A stretch of DNA of 64,000 nucleotides, taken from Pseudomonadota bacterium. Its GTDB lineage: Bacteria > Pseudomonadota > Gammaproteobacteria > DASZBR01. A program made the translations under genes and the position numbers. Position 1 is the stretch's first letter, and the number at the start of each line of letters is the position of its first letter. Shown here one piece after another: positions 19,801 to 28,459 of this stretch. Below the pieces are notes generated by a model, which made no database searches, had not been told where the DNA came from, and saw only the letters and a program-made list of their open reading frames with translations. The stretch lies in contig JAJYDF010000001.1 in NCBI GenBank assembly GCA_021777765.1, forward strand, positions 77,151-141,150, read 5' to 3'.

Positions 19801-22800
19801 TTGATCGTGAAAGGGAAGCGGTTGAATTAGAAACTCCGGAACTTACTCATACGCAACTTCAAGATAGAATAAATAGAGCAGATGAAAAAATCTTGGAAAA
19901 TAAGAAGTTTAATGAGGAATCTCAAAAGAAATTTATTGACCAAATCGAATTGATTGCTAAATCACCTGAACCATTAAACGCGCTACAAGCTATGGTTATA
20001 GTCAGTAATATAAGAGCGTTATTATCTGACGATTTTAATGAATCGATTGAGGGATTAACACGAATCAATACAGATGCTATGGTCCAATTATTAGAAAAAT
20101 TATATAATTTTCAATCAACGCCACATAATTTTGAAGTGCGTCTATTACATGATCTTTGCTATCAACTGAATTTTTTGATTAATTATGCTAGAGAAAATCT
20201 GTTAATAGATTCTGAGGATTGGTTCAAAAAATTTAAGACGACATATGAAATCAGTAAACAATCAATGGAAACATCCAAAGATTTGTTTAATTATTATAAT
20301 TTGTTAGATCAAGCACCTGCTGCACAAGTATCTATGCCTGAGATATCACTATTACCAATAGAAGCTGAATCACTTTCATCTCAACCATTACCATCACAGC
20401 AAACGCCTAAAGTTTTGAGTGATGAAGAGCTGGAAAAATTAAAGAAAAAACATGTTTTTCCTCCTGTTTCAAGCGAAAATCAAGAGCAACAATCCAGGAT
20501 TATTCCATTATTAGATGTAGATAATACATTGGTTATGGGAAATGATTTGTATAATGATGAATTGATTAATGCTTTGGCTGAACAAGGAATATCAGAAGTT
20601 TATTTATTTACATCATATAGTTCTAATGGAGCGGGTACAAAGGAAAATAAAGGTTCCAGAGATAAATTAACTCAATATCTTGCTTCAAAAAATATTAAAG
20701 TGTTGGGTGTCATTGTTGAGGATGATGTTCTTTATCAACGTGGTTTAGGTGAATGGTATAAAGATAAATTATTACCATTAGAGCAAGCAGCAGCAACTAA
20801 TAGTGATACTTTACAAAAAGATAAACATAAAGTTGAAGTTCTTGAAATGGAATTTCGAATGGGGATGACAGAAGAACAATTTAATCAATTATCGTCTGAA
20901 TCGCAGAAAAAAGTACTACAAATTGCTAAATCAAATAGTCCTAATAAAGGTGATATGTTTAAATACGTTGTCTCACAATTAGGCTCGCAACATACTTATT
21001 TTTTTATTGATGATGACATTGATAAGAATTTTGGGGACGTTAAAGCAGCGGCAGAAGGCTTAAATGCGAGAGTGATGGCTATACCAGTAACAGCGAAAAA
21101 GAAGAAGCAGCAATATATTGATGAAATGAGTTACCGAAGGGATTGGATTAAAGAAGCAGAACAATATAGACGTGTATTTCAAATTTCAACTCCTGCTAAA
21201 AAACCTGAATTAAAAATTATTATAAAAGAGGGTGATTTAACAACAGCACAATTAATGGATTTTGCGAATACTCCTGGTTCAGTTTTTAATAGCCTCACTA
21301 AGACATTATGGATGGTGATGAATGGTAGTAAACACTTTCATGTGCCGGGTGAGGATCGTCAGCATACAGCAGCTAGCAATAGAGAATTAATTGAAACAGT
21401 TAAGAATAAACCACATATATTATTAAATGAAGACGAGTCTTTTTATGCGCAAGCATTAAATCGGTATGTTGTAACAACTATTACTGATAAGGATAAAAAT
21501 AAAAATATAAAAGGTATATATGAAAATGTTTATATTTCTGCGACTGCTGCTCCGCAATTAGATGACCCACAATTGTGGCATTATCGATTTCTCATTGTCG
21601 ATCCTGTGCAAAATACAAAAGACAATGTTAATGACTTCATGAGAAAGATGAGGGCATTGCAAACACCTGGCAATGTTTTTGATCAAAGTCTTAATCTATT
21701 ACCTGATCATAAAATTCCAACTTATAGTGATGTTTTGAGAGATGTTAAGGAGCATGGTAATAAAAGTAGGTATGTCCCTTTGGTTAATAAAGAAGGTGAA
21801 TTTATTCAAAGAGCACCCAATGGAGGATATGTAAGAACTAAACAATTCGATATTGAAAAATGCATATTTATTGATAAAAAAGCATATTTAGAAATGAGGG
21901 TGAAAGAAATTGCAGCAAAATTACAAGGTTTCAATGATTGGTTAAAACAACAAGATGCAATGGGTAGCTGGCGTGCTGTAAGCTCAGGTATAAATGCATT
22001 TGCTTGGTTAGGCGGTAATCCTGATTATCATATTAAAGAAGATATGGAATTATTCTTTTATGAAGCATACAAAATAGTAATGGAGCGTTATCAATTTGAT
22101 CGTATTAAAGAAATCGAATTTCCAATAAAATTAGAAGAAAATGACGAATCTCCTTCACAAAATAGTCAATATAATGCGTATAAGAAAGTATTCTTGGATG
22201 ATGAAGTGAGAGGAATAGGTAAGAACGAACATATGCAATTGAATGTAAATCCAAAGAAATTGAGTGAACCTGGTATGACATTCACTAATTTTAGTACGAT
22301 GAGTTCTGAAACGCTTAAAGGGATAGATGCTTGTCCTGATAATAGAACACCATTAGGAAATGAACTAGCAGAATGGAGTGCAGAACCTATTATTATTAAT
22401 GCTGCATCTGGTGCTCGCTTAGCAGGATCACCTTGGACTTCTCCTGAAATGCTGAATCCAGATAATTGGATGATTGAAACTTTAGATGGTTCTCGTCAAA
22501 CGATTACAGAATATTTAGCCGATATAAAACAAAAGGAACCATTTCAAATACGTGAACAATTTGAACAAAGAAAACCAGATGATATTAAAGATTTAGAAAT
22601 ATGGACAAATAATAGATCACATCTTTTTGAATTAATTCTGAATGAGGAATATGACGAATTTAATGATGAATTAATGCACCTCAATTTATCTGAGCAAGGT
22701 AAAAGGCAGATAGTTGAAGTCATATTTGAAGCGATACTGAATAATGATTTAGATGGTAAACAGATAATTAGTTATGACTCGCAGATAAAAGCTGATATTC

Positions 22801-24713
22801 CAATTGAGAATTTTACTTTAGATCCTATATTGCCTTCTCATTACGAACTCCTTATGAATTATAAAAAAAGTATATTAAATAAATTTCCAAATAATAAAAT
22901 GAATTTTACATTACCCCGTAATCATGCGGCTAGAATGTTTATTGAAGACAATATTGAGCAATTCATCGGTATCGTCAGTAATACTATAACTGATGCGACA
23001 AAGAGATTAGATCAATTTTTGGAATTTATGAAACACTCCTATTTAAGTCCTAGTCAAAAATTAGAAGTATGTGAAATTTTATTTAATTTTGTAAAAGAAA
23101 ATAAAGTTAGAAACAGTAGGGGCGAAGAAAATATTTATAAGCTACCGAAAGGTGAAAAAATGCCGCTGTTTGCTGATTTGCTTTCAGAAAATCGTCAACC
23201 ATTACTGAATGAACAAATAGAATTAATCAAGTTAATCAAACGCGCATATGTTGATATTATTCATGATTCTCAAAATGGTTTTACGAACCAGGAAGAAAAA
23301 GCAGCAATTGCTGCATTATTGAAAAACAAAACAGGCGTTGTAGATTTTCAAAATTCAAATACCCCCATTAATATTCCAATGACGGGAACCAGGCGCAAAA
23401 TCACTGATTTAATGGCTAAACCATTACAAGATACTGAGGGAGATCGTTTTCTTGAAAAAGAATTGGCTAAAGTACAGCTAATGGATCTCGATCAAATCGT
23501 CGATGCTATTTTAAAAGCACAGAAAGAAAAAGATAATGAAATGATAGAAAAATATATTAGTGAATATTTAGGTAAACGAAAATACGGCATATTAACCCGT
23601 AATTACAGGGAAGAATTTATTAAAGTAGCTATTGAAAATGGCAATGCAGAATTTGCTAAATTACCTGATAATCTAGTGGAACCCATCAGCCCGTTATTAA
23701 GATTAGCTAAACATGCCGAACCGGAACTTAAAAAAGCAATCATTAATACTGAAATTTTGGATTCGCATTTTTGGAAAGGTCATCCTACCAGTAAAAAATA
23801 TATTAGTGAGGCATTGCATGAAGGAAGGCCAACCTTGGAAGATTTTCGAAGATATAGCGCTAATTTCGCCATGAAACAAGAGTCTCAAATGCAAGAGATT
23901 TCAAAAAACAAGGATTCGTTGGTGACAGCAATAAGTGGTACAACCTCGGTAGCTGTTAAAGAATTTTTATTAAAACAGATCGGACATATGAAGATCGATT
24001 TTTTAGAGGGAAAAGAATTTAATGATTTTTTAACAAAATTTATTATGCCAATGGTTGCTGCTTTAAATATTAAATACAGAACAGAAAATGAATTTCCTGA
24101 AAATTATAACGAGTTTTATCACTTGTTTAATAAAGCACCTGGCCTTTCAATTACTGCTGAAAAAAATATGTTTTTAACCAGTAAATTTATTGATAATTTC
24201 AATCAGGCTATGGCACATAATAGTAAACTTGCAAAATTGGAACGATTGACAGCGCCATTTAATGAGATTAATCCTGAAGCTATTAATAGCGAAATTCAAC
24301 GATTGCAGACAGATATTCTTCAGTCGCATGTTAAATTACAAGGATATTATCATGACCCTGATAAAATAGTGTTATTTAGGAATGGATTAAAAGAAGTACA
24401 GCAACTCAATACGAAATTTAATCAATTATCTGAACAATTAATAAAATATCAACAAATATTAACTAGAATGAATGAGCATTTAAAAACGATGAAATTAACC
24501 TCAGATCAACAATTAAAATATAGTTTTCTTTTCGACGAGAGAGCTGGCATTCAAGCTAAAATGGCATCTGTTAATGCCTCTATGCAGCAAATTATGCAAA
24601 TTAAAAAAACTAACTTGGATCCGCTGCAAGCACTGTATGGTTCCACTAAAAAAGAACCCGTTGAGGATAAGATTGCAAAGACATTGTCACAAATAAGTAA
24701 ACATTTGCATTAA
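16884..24713 (+). CDS. Giant RasGEF- and HAD-domain protein, probable secreted effector
   Basis: The 2609-residue protein has no signal peptide. Residues 1-395 are helical and unrecognised. Residues about 398-610 match a RasGEF (CDC25-type) domain: an opening RELFSQISINAIVY, then VLMFERLVKLAIMCRNLGDF with the GSMAIVVGLNRSEVGRLK helix, and VVPYIGTYMSDVTFFIEGN. Residues about 1205-1400 resemble a HAD phosphatase core: LLDVDNTLV (Asp1211/Asp1213), LFTSYS, a lysine in NKGDMFKYV (about 1355) and FFIDDDID (Asp1376). The region about 1400-1900 is unrecognised but well structured. The last 300 residues are coiled coil. RasGEF domains are eukaryotic; among bacteria they are known from Legionella effectors such as LegG2. 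A host small-GTPase target is inferred. Confidence 0.88.
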   Translation: MELEKQNIEMIKPLLEIAITALDAKFNDLPKEPPIKLDQLCDVIAAYGMVNYLRNVIVNQLNYLDNESNDDKESEILAKKINDEWFAEINDVINGFKMQGNPTALVEIPDGYITKMRRIKILLNQKLDSPTITDAEKIKIQNALNIVRTAGQGRNNNVYRKIKELFNDTNDKAFQKQPEAEKERIRSSTLLAIEGKLERSNTGVLSSALESSQLKKTTKKDFKKENKELVMNVVTHIFNNLSAFSHEPLERLGLLQQLQKQYSDLLAKNAELAEKISQQILAEVGKDNALRKINGLFTKKVDKKTILQLDAILKEQPEIKLPSKLDGNYEAALTEYEADLNIKMENLEADNKLSVMDKIKELDRLITERSTHGPDVIKIYQSINEKLTKQLATQIVDFDRELFSQISINAIVYRDANHPATKNIIDFFNNLSESVVVTMMQSDINLRVLMFERLVKLAIMCRNLGDFHGSMAIVVGLNRSEVGRLKSTVKALSLSTQKDWQILNDDYSMTSSYKNLRRLVSEHKGPVVPYIGTYMSDVTFFIEGNNNTAWQDANAGIKIAHSLINAQKTINSNALKPLSQDHSLIDLVNKPVTLKNQTFQHESEALNNQLYKLSLEYEPKNTDIAATIQPELLVGHQLLSPLSEVVSAPEQQHLVSNKLLHGSVDLFMRFDQLLNNNKMFSHEPILSLLHGMGSENINHIINYNKSKIFVDVSEDEFKEILVKLKEIEGHPNFTNATVNNLNYEQIEFIIKYYRLREKVENGKLEYKVYEGHKVTVDQQSKILYKDKNGGSTNVPLINYYDYKNGKLVKRDVSLGHRNDNITQLLLAINGKSAQDLDASEKNISLINFISKSLSEIDDALNISFRQALSKPLNPDVFIDLAYIVNQKYDAIIAMLGNTDLEDRLKAELIKEKEKFEQFNVEMQLMIKQNLLIPEAVLQPAAAPSQLITPAIIPETKFRFILPLDKLNEYKANIDREREAVELETPELTHTQLQDRINRADEKILENKKFNEESQKKFIDQIELIAKSPEPLNALQAMVIVSNIRALLSDDFNESIEGLTRINTDAMVQLLEKLYNFQSTPHNFEVRLLHDLCYQLNFLINYARENLLIDSEDWFKKFKTTYEISKQSMETSKDLFNYYNLLDQAPAAQVSMPEISLLPIEAESLSSQPLPSQQTPKVLSDEELEKLKKKHVFPPVSSENQEQQSRIIPLLDVDNTLVMGNDLYNDELINALAEQGISEVYLFTSYSSNGAGTKENKGSRDKLTQYLASKNIKVLGVIVEDDVLYQRGLGEWYKDKLLPLEQAAATNSDTLQKDKHKVEVLEMEFRMGMTEEQFNQLSSESQKKVLQIAKSNSPNKGDMFKYVVSQLGSQHTYFFIDDDIDKNFGDVKAAAEGLNARVMAIPVTAKKKKQQYIDEMSYRRDWIKEAEQYRRVFQISTPAKKPELKIIIKEGDLTTAQLMDFANTPGSVFNSLTKTLWMVMNGSKHFHVPGEDRQHTAASNRELIETVKNKPHILLNEDESFYAQALNRYVVTTITDKDKNKNIKGIYENVYISATAAPQLDDPQLWHYRFLIVDPVQNTKDNVNDFMRKMRALQTPGNVFDQSLNLLPDHKIPTYSDVLRDVKEHGNKSRYVPLVNKEGEFIQRAPNGGYVRTKQFDIEKCIFIDKKAYLEMRVKEIAAKLQGFNDWLKQQDAMGSWRAVSSGINAFAWLGGNPDYHIKEDMELFFYEAYKIVMERYQFDRIKEIEFPIKLEENDESPSQNSQYNAYKKVFLDDEVRGIGKNEHMQLNVNPKKLSEPGMTFTNFSTMSSETLKGIDACPDNRTPLGNELAEWSAEPIIINAASGARLAGSPWTSPEMLNPDNWMIETLDGSRQTITEYLADIKQKEPFQIREQFEQRKPDDIKDLEIWTNNRSHLFELILNEEYDEFNDELMHLNLSEQGKRQIVEVIFEAILNNDLDGKQIISYDSQIKADIPIENFTLDPILPSHYELLMNYKKSILNKFPNNKMNFTLPRNHAARMFIEDNIEQFIGIVSNTITDATKRLDQFLEFMKHSYLSPSQKLEVCEILFNFVKENKVRNSRGEENIYKLPKGEKMPLFADLLSENRQPLLNEQIELIKLIKRAYVDIIHDSQNGFTNQEEKAAIAALLKNKTGVVDFQNSNTPINIPMTGTRRKITDLMAKPLQDTEGDRFLEKELAKVQLMDLDQIVDAILKAQKEKDNEMIEKYISEYLGKRKYGILTRNYREEFIKVAIENGNAEFAKLPDNLVEPISPLLRLAKHAEPELKKAIINTEILDSHFWKGHPTSKKYISEALHEGRPTLEDFRRYSANFAMKQESQMQEISKNKDSLVTAISGTTSVAVKEFLLKQIGHMKIDFLEGKEFNDFLTKFIMPMVAALNIKYRTENEFPENYNEFYHLFNKAPGLSITAEKNMFLTSKFIDNFNQAMAHNSKLAKLERLTAPFNEINPEAINSEIQRLQTDILQSHVKLQGYYHDPDKIVLFRNGLKEVQQLNTKFNQLSEQLIKYQQILTRMNEHLKTMKLTSDQQLKYSFLFDERAGIQAKMASVNASMQQIMQIKKTNLDPLQALYGSTKKEPVEDKIAKTLSQISKHLH

Positions 24714-24844
24714 TGTCTCCGCGGCTGGTCTTAATTTCCTCTGACCGACCAATACCTGCAAACATCTGGCAAAATCAGCAATTGCGTGCCTATAATCTGC
24801 AACCTTTAATCAGTGATAGCAGTTTTAGTCAATCTTTTCATTAG
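24713..24844 (+). CDS. Possible 43-residue ORF overlapping the giant gene's stop (TAATG)
   Basis: The ATG overlaps the TAA of the 2609-codon gene by one base, the classic coupled-translation arrangement. The frame reads MSPRLVLISSDRPIPANIWQ onwards for 43 codons to a TAG. The sequence has no low-complexity bias and the codons look less AT-rich than the giant gene, as if it were the start of a longer protein cut short. I do not recognise it. It could equally be chance. Confidence 0.35.
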   Translation: MSPRLVLISSDRPIPANIWQNQQLRAYNLQPLISDSSFSQSFH

Positions 24845-24897
24845 GATGATTTGGTGGAGTTATGCAGCGTGTTGCGGAATGTAAACAAGGACGGTCT

Positions 24898-25389
24898 ATG
24901 AGTTATATTGAGAGCAATCTTTTGGATGATGAACATTTAGTACATCAAGCACATTTACATTGGATAATATTTATTAAAGCGATATTTTGGTTAATAATTG
25001 CTATTTTAATCTACCTATTAGTGCCACCGCTTTATTATAGCCCAACAGGTGCGGCGCCTATTCCGATACATAAAATTGCATTACTGATACCAATTATATT
25101 TACTTTGACATATGCAATGGGCGCACAAATTAGATATAGAACATCTGAGTTTGGTATCACCGATAAACGTATCATGATAAAATTAGGATTTCTTCGTCGA
25201 TATACGTTTGAAAATTTTTTACAAAAAGTAGAAAGTATTCAGGTCTATCAATCACTATTAGGACGCATATTAAATTATGGGTCGATTATTATTCATGGTA
25301 CTGGTGGTTCAAGAGAAGTTTATGCATTACTCAATGATCCATTGTTATTTCGAAAAATGGCGCAAGAACAAATAGAAAAAGTGTTGTAA
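24898..25389 (+). CDS. Bacterial PH (bPH2/YdbT-like) membrane protein
   Basis: The start at ATG 24898 gives MSYIESNLLDDEHLVHQAHL, the usual opening of this family, with aagga upstream. A longer in-frame ATG at 24862 is less likely. The protein of about 163 residues has two membrane helices (about 23-43 and 60-80). A small bacterial PH-like beta domain follows, containing YRTSEFGITDKRIMIKLGFLRR and LLGRILNYGSIIIHGTGGS. The family sits in the inner membrane and its function is unknown. It follows the giant gene on the same strand but after a gap, so it probably has its own promoter. Confidence 0.85.
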   Translation: MSYIESNLLDDEHLVHQAHLHWIIFIKAIFWLIIAILIYLLVPPLYYSPTGAAPIPIHKIALLIPIIFTLTYAMGAQIRYRTSEFGITDKRIMIKLGFLRRYTFENFLQKVESIQVYQSLLGRILNYGSIIIHGTGGSREVYALLNDPLLFRKMAQEQIEKVL

Positions 25390-25403
25390 CAAATAATTTT
25401 TTT

Positions 25404-25446
25404 CCTTCTCCCACTTGTGGGAGAAGGTGCCGAAAGCGGATGAGGA
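25404..25446 (+). repeat. Intergenic hairpin repeat with conserved tail
   Basis: The hairpin is ccttctccca-ctt-gtgggagaagg, in which both arms changed together, so pairing is kept. The tail is tgccgaaagcggatgagga. The compensating change suggests selection on the stem or a young variant subfamily. Confidence 0.85.
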
Positions 25447-25493
25447 TTTTTTAAATAATATTTACAATTATTTTTTATAAGTGAGAGAAAAAA

Positions 25494-25784
25494 ATGGCAT
25501 ACAAAACATTAAGCGTAGATGCAAAATTAATTCAAGTAATTAACGCATTAAAAGTAATGGGTCCTTATGACTCAACGCAAGCGGTACTCGACGCAGCATT
25601 GGGTTTATTAATGATGGCTGTTAATGGTGAAAAAGTAGGCGATAAAATGATTTTGCGCGCAGGAAACGGTGCGGAGTTTGTTTTACCTAAAGACATGGAA
25701 GAGGCATTACATCAATTAAATCATAAATTATATGATAAATTTGGTGGTCAAATGCCAGAACACGAATGTAGTCATGCGCATTAA
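25494..25784 (+). CDS. Small hypothetical cytoplasmic protein
   Basis: The 96-residue protein has a purine-rich ribosome site (gtgagagaa) just before its ATG. It has two short helical regions (about 8-45) with the pattern LDAALGLLMMAVNGEKVGDKM, then a beta-prone MILRAGNGAEFVLP and a final helix. It ends in a His/Cys-rich tail (HECSHAH) that might bind a metal. I do not recognise a family. Repeat copies flank it on both sides. Confidence 0.7.
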   Translation: MAYKTLSVDAKLIQVINALKVMGPYDSTQAVLDAALGLLMMAVNGEKVGDKMILRAGNGAEFVLPKDMEEALHQLNHKLYDKFGGQMPEHECSHAH

Positions 25785-25809
25785 TTAATTATTGGGAATG
25801 TGTTTTTTT

Positions 25810-25852
25810 CTTCTCCCGCTTGCGGGAGAAGGTGCCTTCGGTAGATGAGGGT
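25810..25852 (+). repeat. Intergenic hairpin repeat with conserved tail
   Basis: The hairpin is cttctcccg-ctt-gcgggagaag and the tail is gtgccttcggtagatgagggt. The tail variant ccttcggtag recurs at 27205-27248, giving two tail subtypes within the family. The rest of the gap to 26050 shows nothing I can identify. Confidence 0.85.
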
Positions 25853-26050
25853 GTATTAAATAAATGGGAAATACTTTTTAACATCTCATAATCTACTGAA
25901 GAATTGTAGGTCGGACTGAGCAAATTCATGAGTTAATAATTGTTCTCATCTATTTAAGCACATGAAAAATCGAATATTAGCATGCGATATCCAACAATCA
26001 GCTTATTGTTTTTTTTGGCGTAGAAGATTTCAAGGACAGGGCTCTTACAT

Positions 26051-26707
26051 ATGGCAAAATTATTTAACAAAATATCTCTAATATTATGTGTATTTTTTTA
26101 TCCGATGTTAATCAATGCAACAAATATAACGCCTTATCAATTAAAATTCGCCACTCGATTAAATACAACAACACAACAGGATTTATGTGAGGGTAATTTG
26201 AATCCCATCAAATTTGATAACCAAAAATTAATGCCAATGTTTGCTGGTGATATATATCAGCAACAAAATATTCACAACGCTATATCCATTGTTTGTTTTA
26301 ATAATCCCTATGCATCAGAAATAGCAGGCAGTGTCATCGCAATTTCTTTGCCAATCCTACAAAAAATGACAAATAATTTATCTTCATCAGAATTGTTACT
26401 CAATTTACAAAACAATGGTAATGAAAATCATAAATTAATTACTGTAAAATCGCGCGCAGCCGAACAAATTCAATTGCAATACACAAGCAAAGATAAAGCA
26501 GGTGCATTAGCAGCGAAATTAATAAAACAAATTCCCATCAATGTTAATCAGTCATTTGCGTTATCAGATAAGGGGTATCAAATTATGATGATTAATTTTA
26601 ATTCCCACATAAGGGCTATGGATAAAGTGCCTCTTACGCTGGTTTTTGAGGACGGCAGTAAAATAAATATAAATGCAGAGGTGAGATGTGAAAATTTTTA
26701 TCAATAA
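26051..26707 (+). CDS. Hypothetical secreted protein
   Basis: The 218-residue product begins with a signal peptide (hydrophobic residues 9-20, likely cleavage after INA). The mature part is beta-prone with a conserved-looking cysteine pair (DLCEGN near the start, VRCENF at the end), perhaps disulfide-linked. I do not recognise a family. The gene overlaps the next one, a thioredoxin-like lipoprotein, by 20 bases. The two are therefore translationally linked, which suggests the lipoprotein may act on this protein's disulfide. Confidence 0.7.
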   Translation: MAKLFNKISLILCVFFYPMLINATNITPYQLKFATRLNTTTQQDLCEGNLNPIKFDNQKLMPMFAGDIYQQQNIHNAISIVCFNNPYASEIAGSVIAISLPILQKMTNNLSSSELLLNLQNNGNENHKLITVKSRAAEQIQLQYTSKDKAGALAAKLIKQIPINVNQSFALSDKGYQIMMINFNSHIRAMDKVPLTLVFEDGSKININAEVRCENFYQ

Positions 26708-27191
26708 TACGCGTACCAAAGTTTTACCCTGCTTATTATTTTTACTCTTTATTAATATTTTCGTTGTTTCTTGTACTTACAAATCGGGACTTAATTCGTC
26801 TGCACAAGATGCAGATGGTAATCTTATTCATTTATCAGATTATAGAGGTAAATGGATAGTATTAAATTATTGGGCAAGTTGGTGCGGTCATTGCCAAGCA
26901 GAAATTCCTGAGCTAAATGCGTTTTATCAAGCGCATAATCAAAAAGATGCTGTCGTTTTAGCGGTTAATATTGATCAAACGGATAATCAACAATTGCCAC
27001 AAGTTATTAAACAATTAAATATTAATTATCCAGTACTGGCTTATCCTGGTCCAGCAATCGGTATCCATGAAATCCCAGGAATTCCAACCAGTTTTTTAAT
27101 TAATCCTCACGGGCAGCTAGTAGAAACAATTTTTGGTGAATTAACAAAACAAAAATTAGAAAAAGAAATGAATTTGTCGTCGGATGGGTAA
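26688..27191 (+). CDS. TlpA/ResA-like thioredoxin-fold lipoprotein
   Basis: The 167-residue protein starts with a lipoprotein signal (LFINIFVVSC, lipobox Cys about residue 29). A thioredoxin fold follows with WASWCGHCQAEIPELN (active Cys-Gly-His-Cys, about residues 61-64) and the cis-proline region in GIPTSFLI. TlpA/ResA proteins reduce disulfides in the periplasm, often in cytochrome c maturation. The start overlaps the preceding secreted-protein gene, so they form an operon. A hairpin repeat follows the stop. Confidence 0.92.
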   Translation: MKIFINNTRTKVLPCLLFLLFINIFVVSCTYKSGLNSSAQDADGNLIHLSDYRGKWIVLNYWASWCGHCQAEIPELNAFYQAHNQKDAVVLAVNIDQTDNQQLPQVIKQLNINYPVLAYPGPAIGIHEIPGIPTSFLINPHGQLVETIFGELTKQKLEKEMNLSSDG

Positions 27192-27204
27192 CCTTTACTT
27201 TTTT

Positions 27205-27248
27205 CCTTCTCCCGCTTGCGGGAGAAGGTGCCTTCGGTAGATGAGGGT
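27205..27248 (+). repeat. Intergenic hairpin repeat with conserved tail
   Basis: This copy has the hairpin ccttctcccg-ctt-gcgggagaagg and the ccttcggtagatgagggt tail subtype. It lies between the convergent lipoprotein and prmB genes. Confidence 0.85.
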
Positions 27249-27295
27249 AATCATATAATTTAACATTCATCATACTTCTTTGGCACTTTATCTCT

Positions 27296-28237
27296 TCAGG
27301 GAGCAGGAGACTCAAACTCTTTTTGATATCTACGTAACTGTTCCGCCGTAAATAACAAAACACCCCCACCACCACGTTCAAATTCTAACCATAAAAATGG
27401 TACATTAGGAAAACGTTTTACCAATGCCTGTTCACTATTGCCCACTTCTAAAATTAATAAACCATCTGCAGTTAAATATTTTGCCGCTGATTTTAATATT
27501 TTAATGGCAAAATCTAATCCTTCTTTACCAGCGGCTAAACCTAATTGAGGTTCGTGTTTAAATTCTGCAGGTAAATAAGTCATGTCATGTTCGTCAACAT
27601 AAGGTGGATTGCTGACGATTAAATCAAATGATTGTTGTGGAATTGATTGATATAAATCGGAATGAATAAATTGCACTCTATTTTCTACGCCATGATTTTC
27701 TGCATTGGTTTTTGCTACGGCTAAAGCATCAACGGAGATATCTGTAGCAACAATTCGTGTCTCAGGAAAATAATGAGCGCAAGCTATAGCGATACAACCA
27801 CTGCCAGTACATAAATCAAGTATTTTATGGGGTTGTACTGTTAACCAAGGTAAAAAATGATTTTCAATTAATTCAGCGATAGGTGAGCGTGGAATTAACA
27901 CACGTTGATCCACATAAAAACTTAATCGTGCAAACCAGGCTTCATGTGTGAGATAAGGCACGGGAATTTTTTCTTTAACACGTCGATTAATTAATTCAGC
28001 AATGGCTTTGCGTTCTGAGGTAGTGAGCCGTGCATTTTGAATGGAAGAGGGCATTGTAATGGGTAAATGTAAACTATGAAAAATTAATTGTACTGCATCA
28101 TCCCACGCATTATCTGTTCCATGTCCGTAATAAAGTTCTGCTGCATTAAAACAACTGGTAGCCCAGCGCAACATGTCACGGATAGTTATTAGTTCTGCAA
28201 CGGCTTCTACTGAAGAGGCAATGGTAGTGGTGTTCAA
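27296..28237 (-). CDS. prmB: 50S ribosomal protein L3 N5-glutamine methyltransferase
   Basis: The start is placed at TTG 28237 because GGAG stands about eight bases before it, giving MNTTTIASSVEAVAELITIR, the usual PrmB opening. A longer start at 28270 has no ribosome site. The product of 313 residues has an N-terminal helical domain, then the SAM motif ILDLCTGSGCIAIACA and the catalytic NPPY (IVSNPPYVDEHDM). PrmB methylates a glutamine of ribosomal protein L3. Its divergent partner smrB is the same as in E. coli, which separates it from PrmC at 57440. Confidence 0.93.
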   Translation of the reverse strand: MNTTTIASSVEAVAELITIRDMLRWATSCFNAAELYYGHGTDNAWDDAVQLIFHSLHLPITMPSSIQNARLTTSERKAIAELINRRVKEKIPVPYLTHEAWFARLSFYVDQRVLIPRSPIAELIENHFLPWLTVQPHKILDLCTGSGCIAIACAHYFPETRIVATDISVDALAVAKTNAENHGVENRVQFIHSDLYQSIPQQSFDLIVSNPPYVDEHDMTYLPAEFKHEPQLGLAAGKEGLDFAIKILKSAAKYLTADGLLILEVGNSEQALVKRFPNVPFLWLEFERGGGGVLLFTAEQLRRYQKEFESPAP

Positions 28238-28314
28238 AATGATTACTCCAGGAATTAATAATTGCCTCAATTATATATAACTACGCTAGACTAACAACAT
28301 CGTGATTTTTTTTT

Positions 28315-28356
28315 CCTGCTCCCCGAAGGGGAGAAGGTGCCGAAGGCGGATGAGGG
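28315..28356 (+). repeat. Intergenic hairpin repeat (variant stem)
   Basis: The stem here is built on ctccccgaaggggag instead of the usual ctcccgcttgcgggag, followed by the same tail (gtgccgaaggcggatgaggg). It lies in the prmB-smrB divergent region. Confidence 0.8.
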
Positions 28357-28390
28357 GGTATTAAAAAAGATTCATCATTAATTTTAATCC

Positions 28391-28434
28391 ACTCTCATCT
28401 ACCGAAGGCACATTCACCCACAAGCGGGAAAAGG
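28391..28434 (-). repeat. Intergenic hairpin repeat, inverted degenerate copy
   Basis: This copy runs opposite to the one at 28315-28356, with tail first (actctcatctaccgaaggca) and then a degenerate stem ending in gcgggaaaagg. The pair forms an inverted arrangement like that at 58312-58428. Confidence 0.7.
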
Positions 28435-28459
28435 AAATAAATGCAAAAATTTTATTTTA

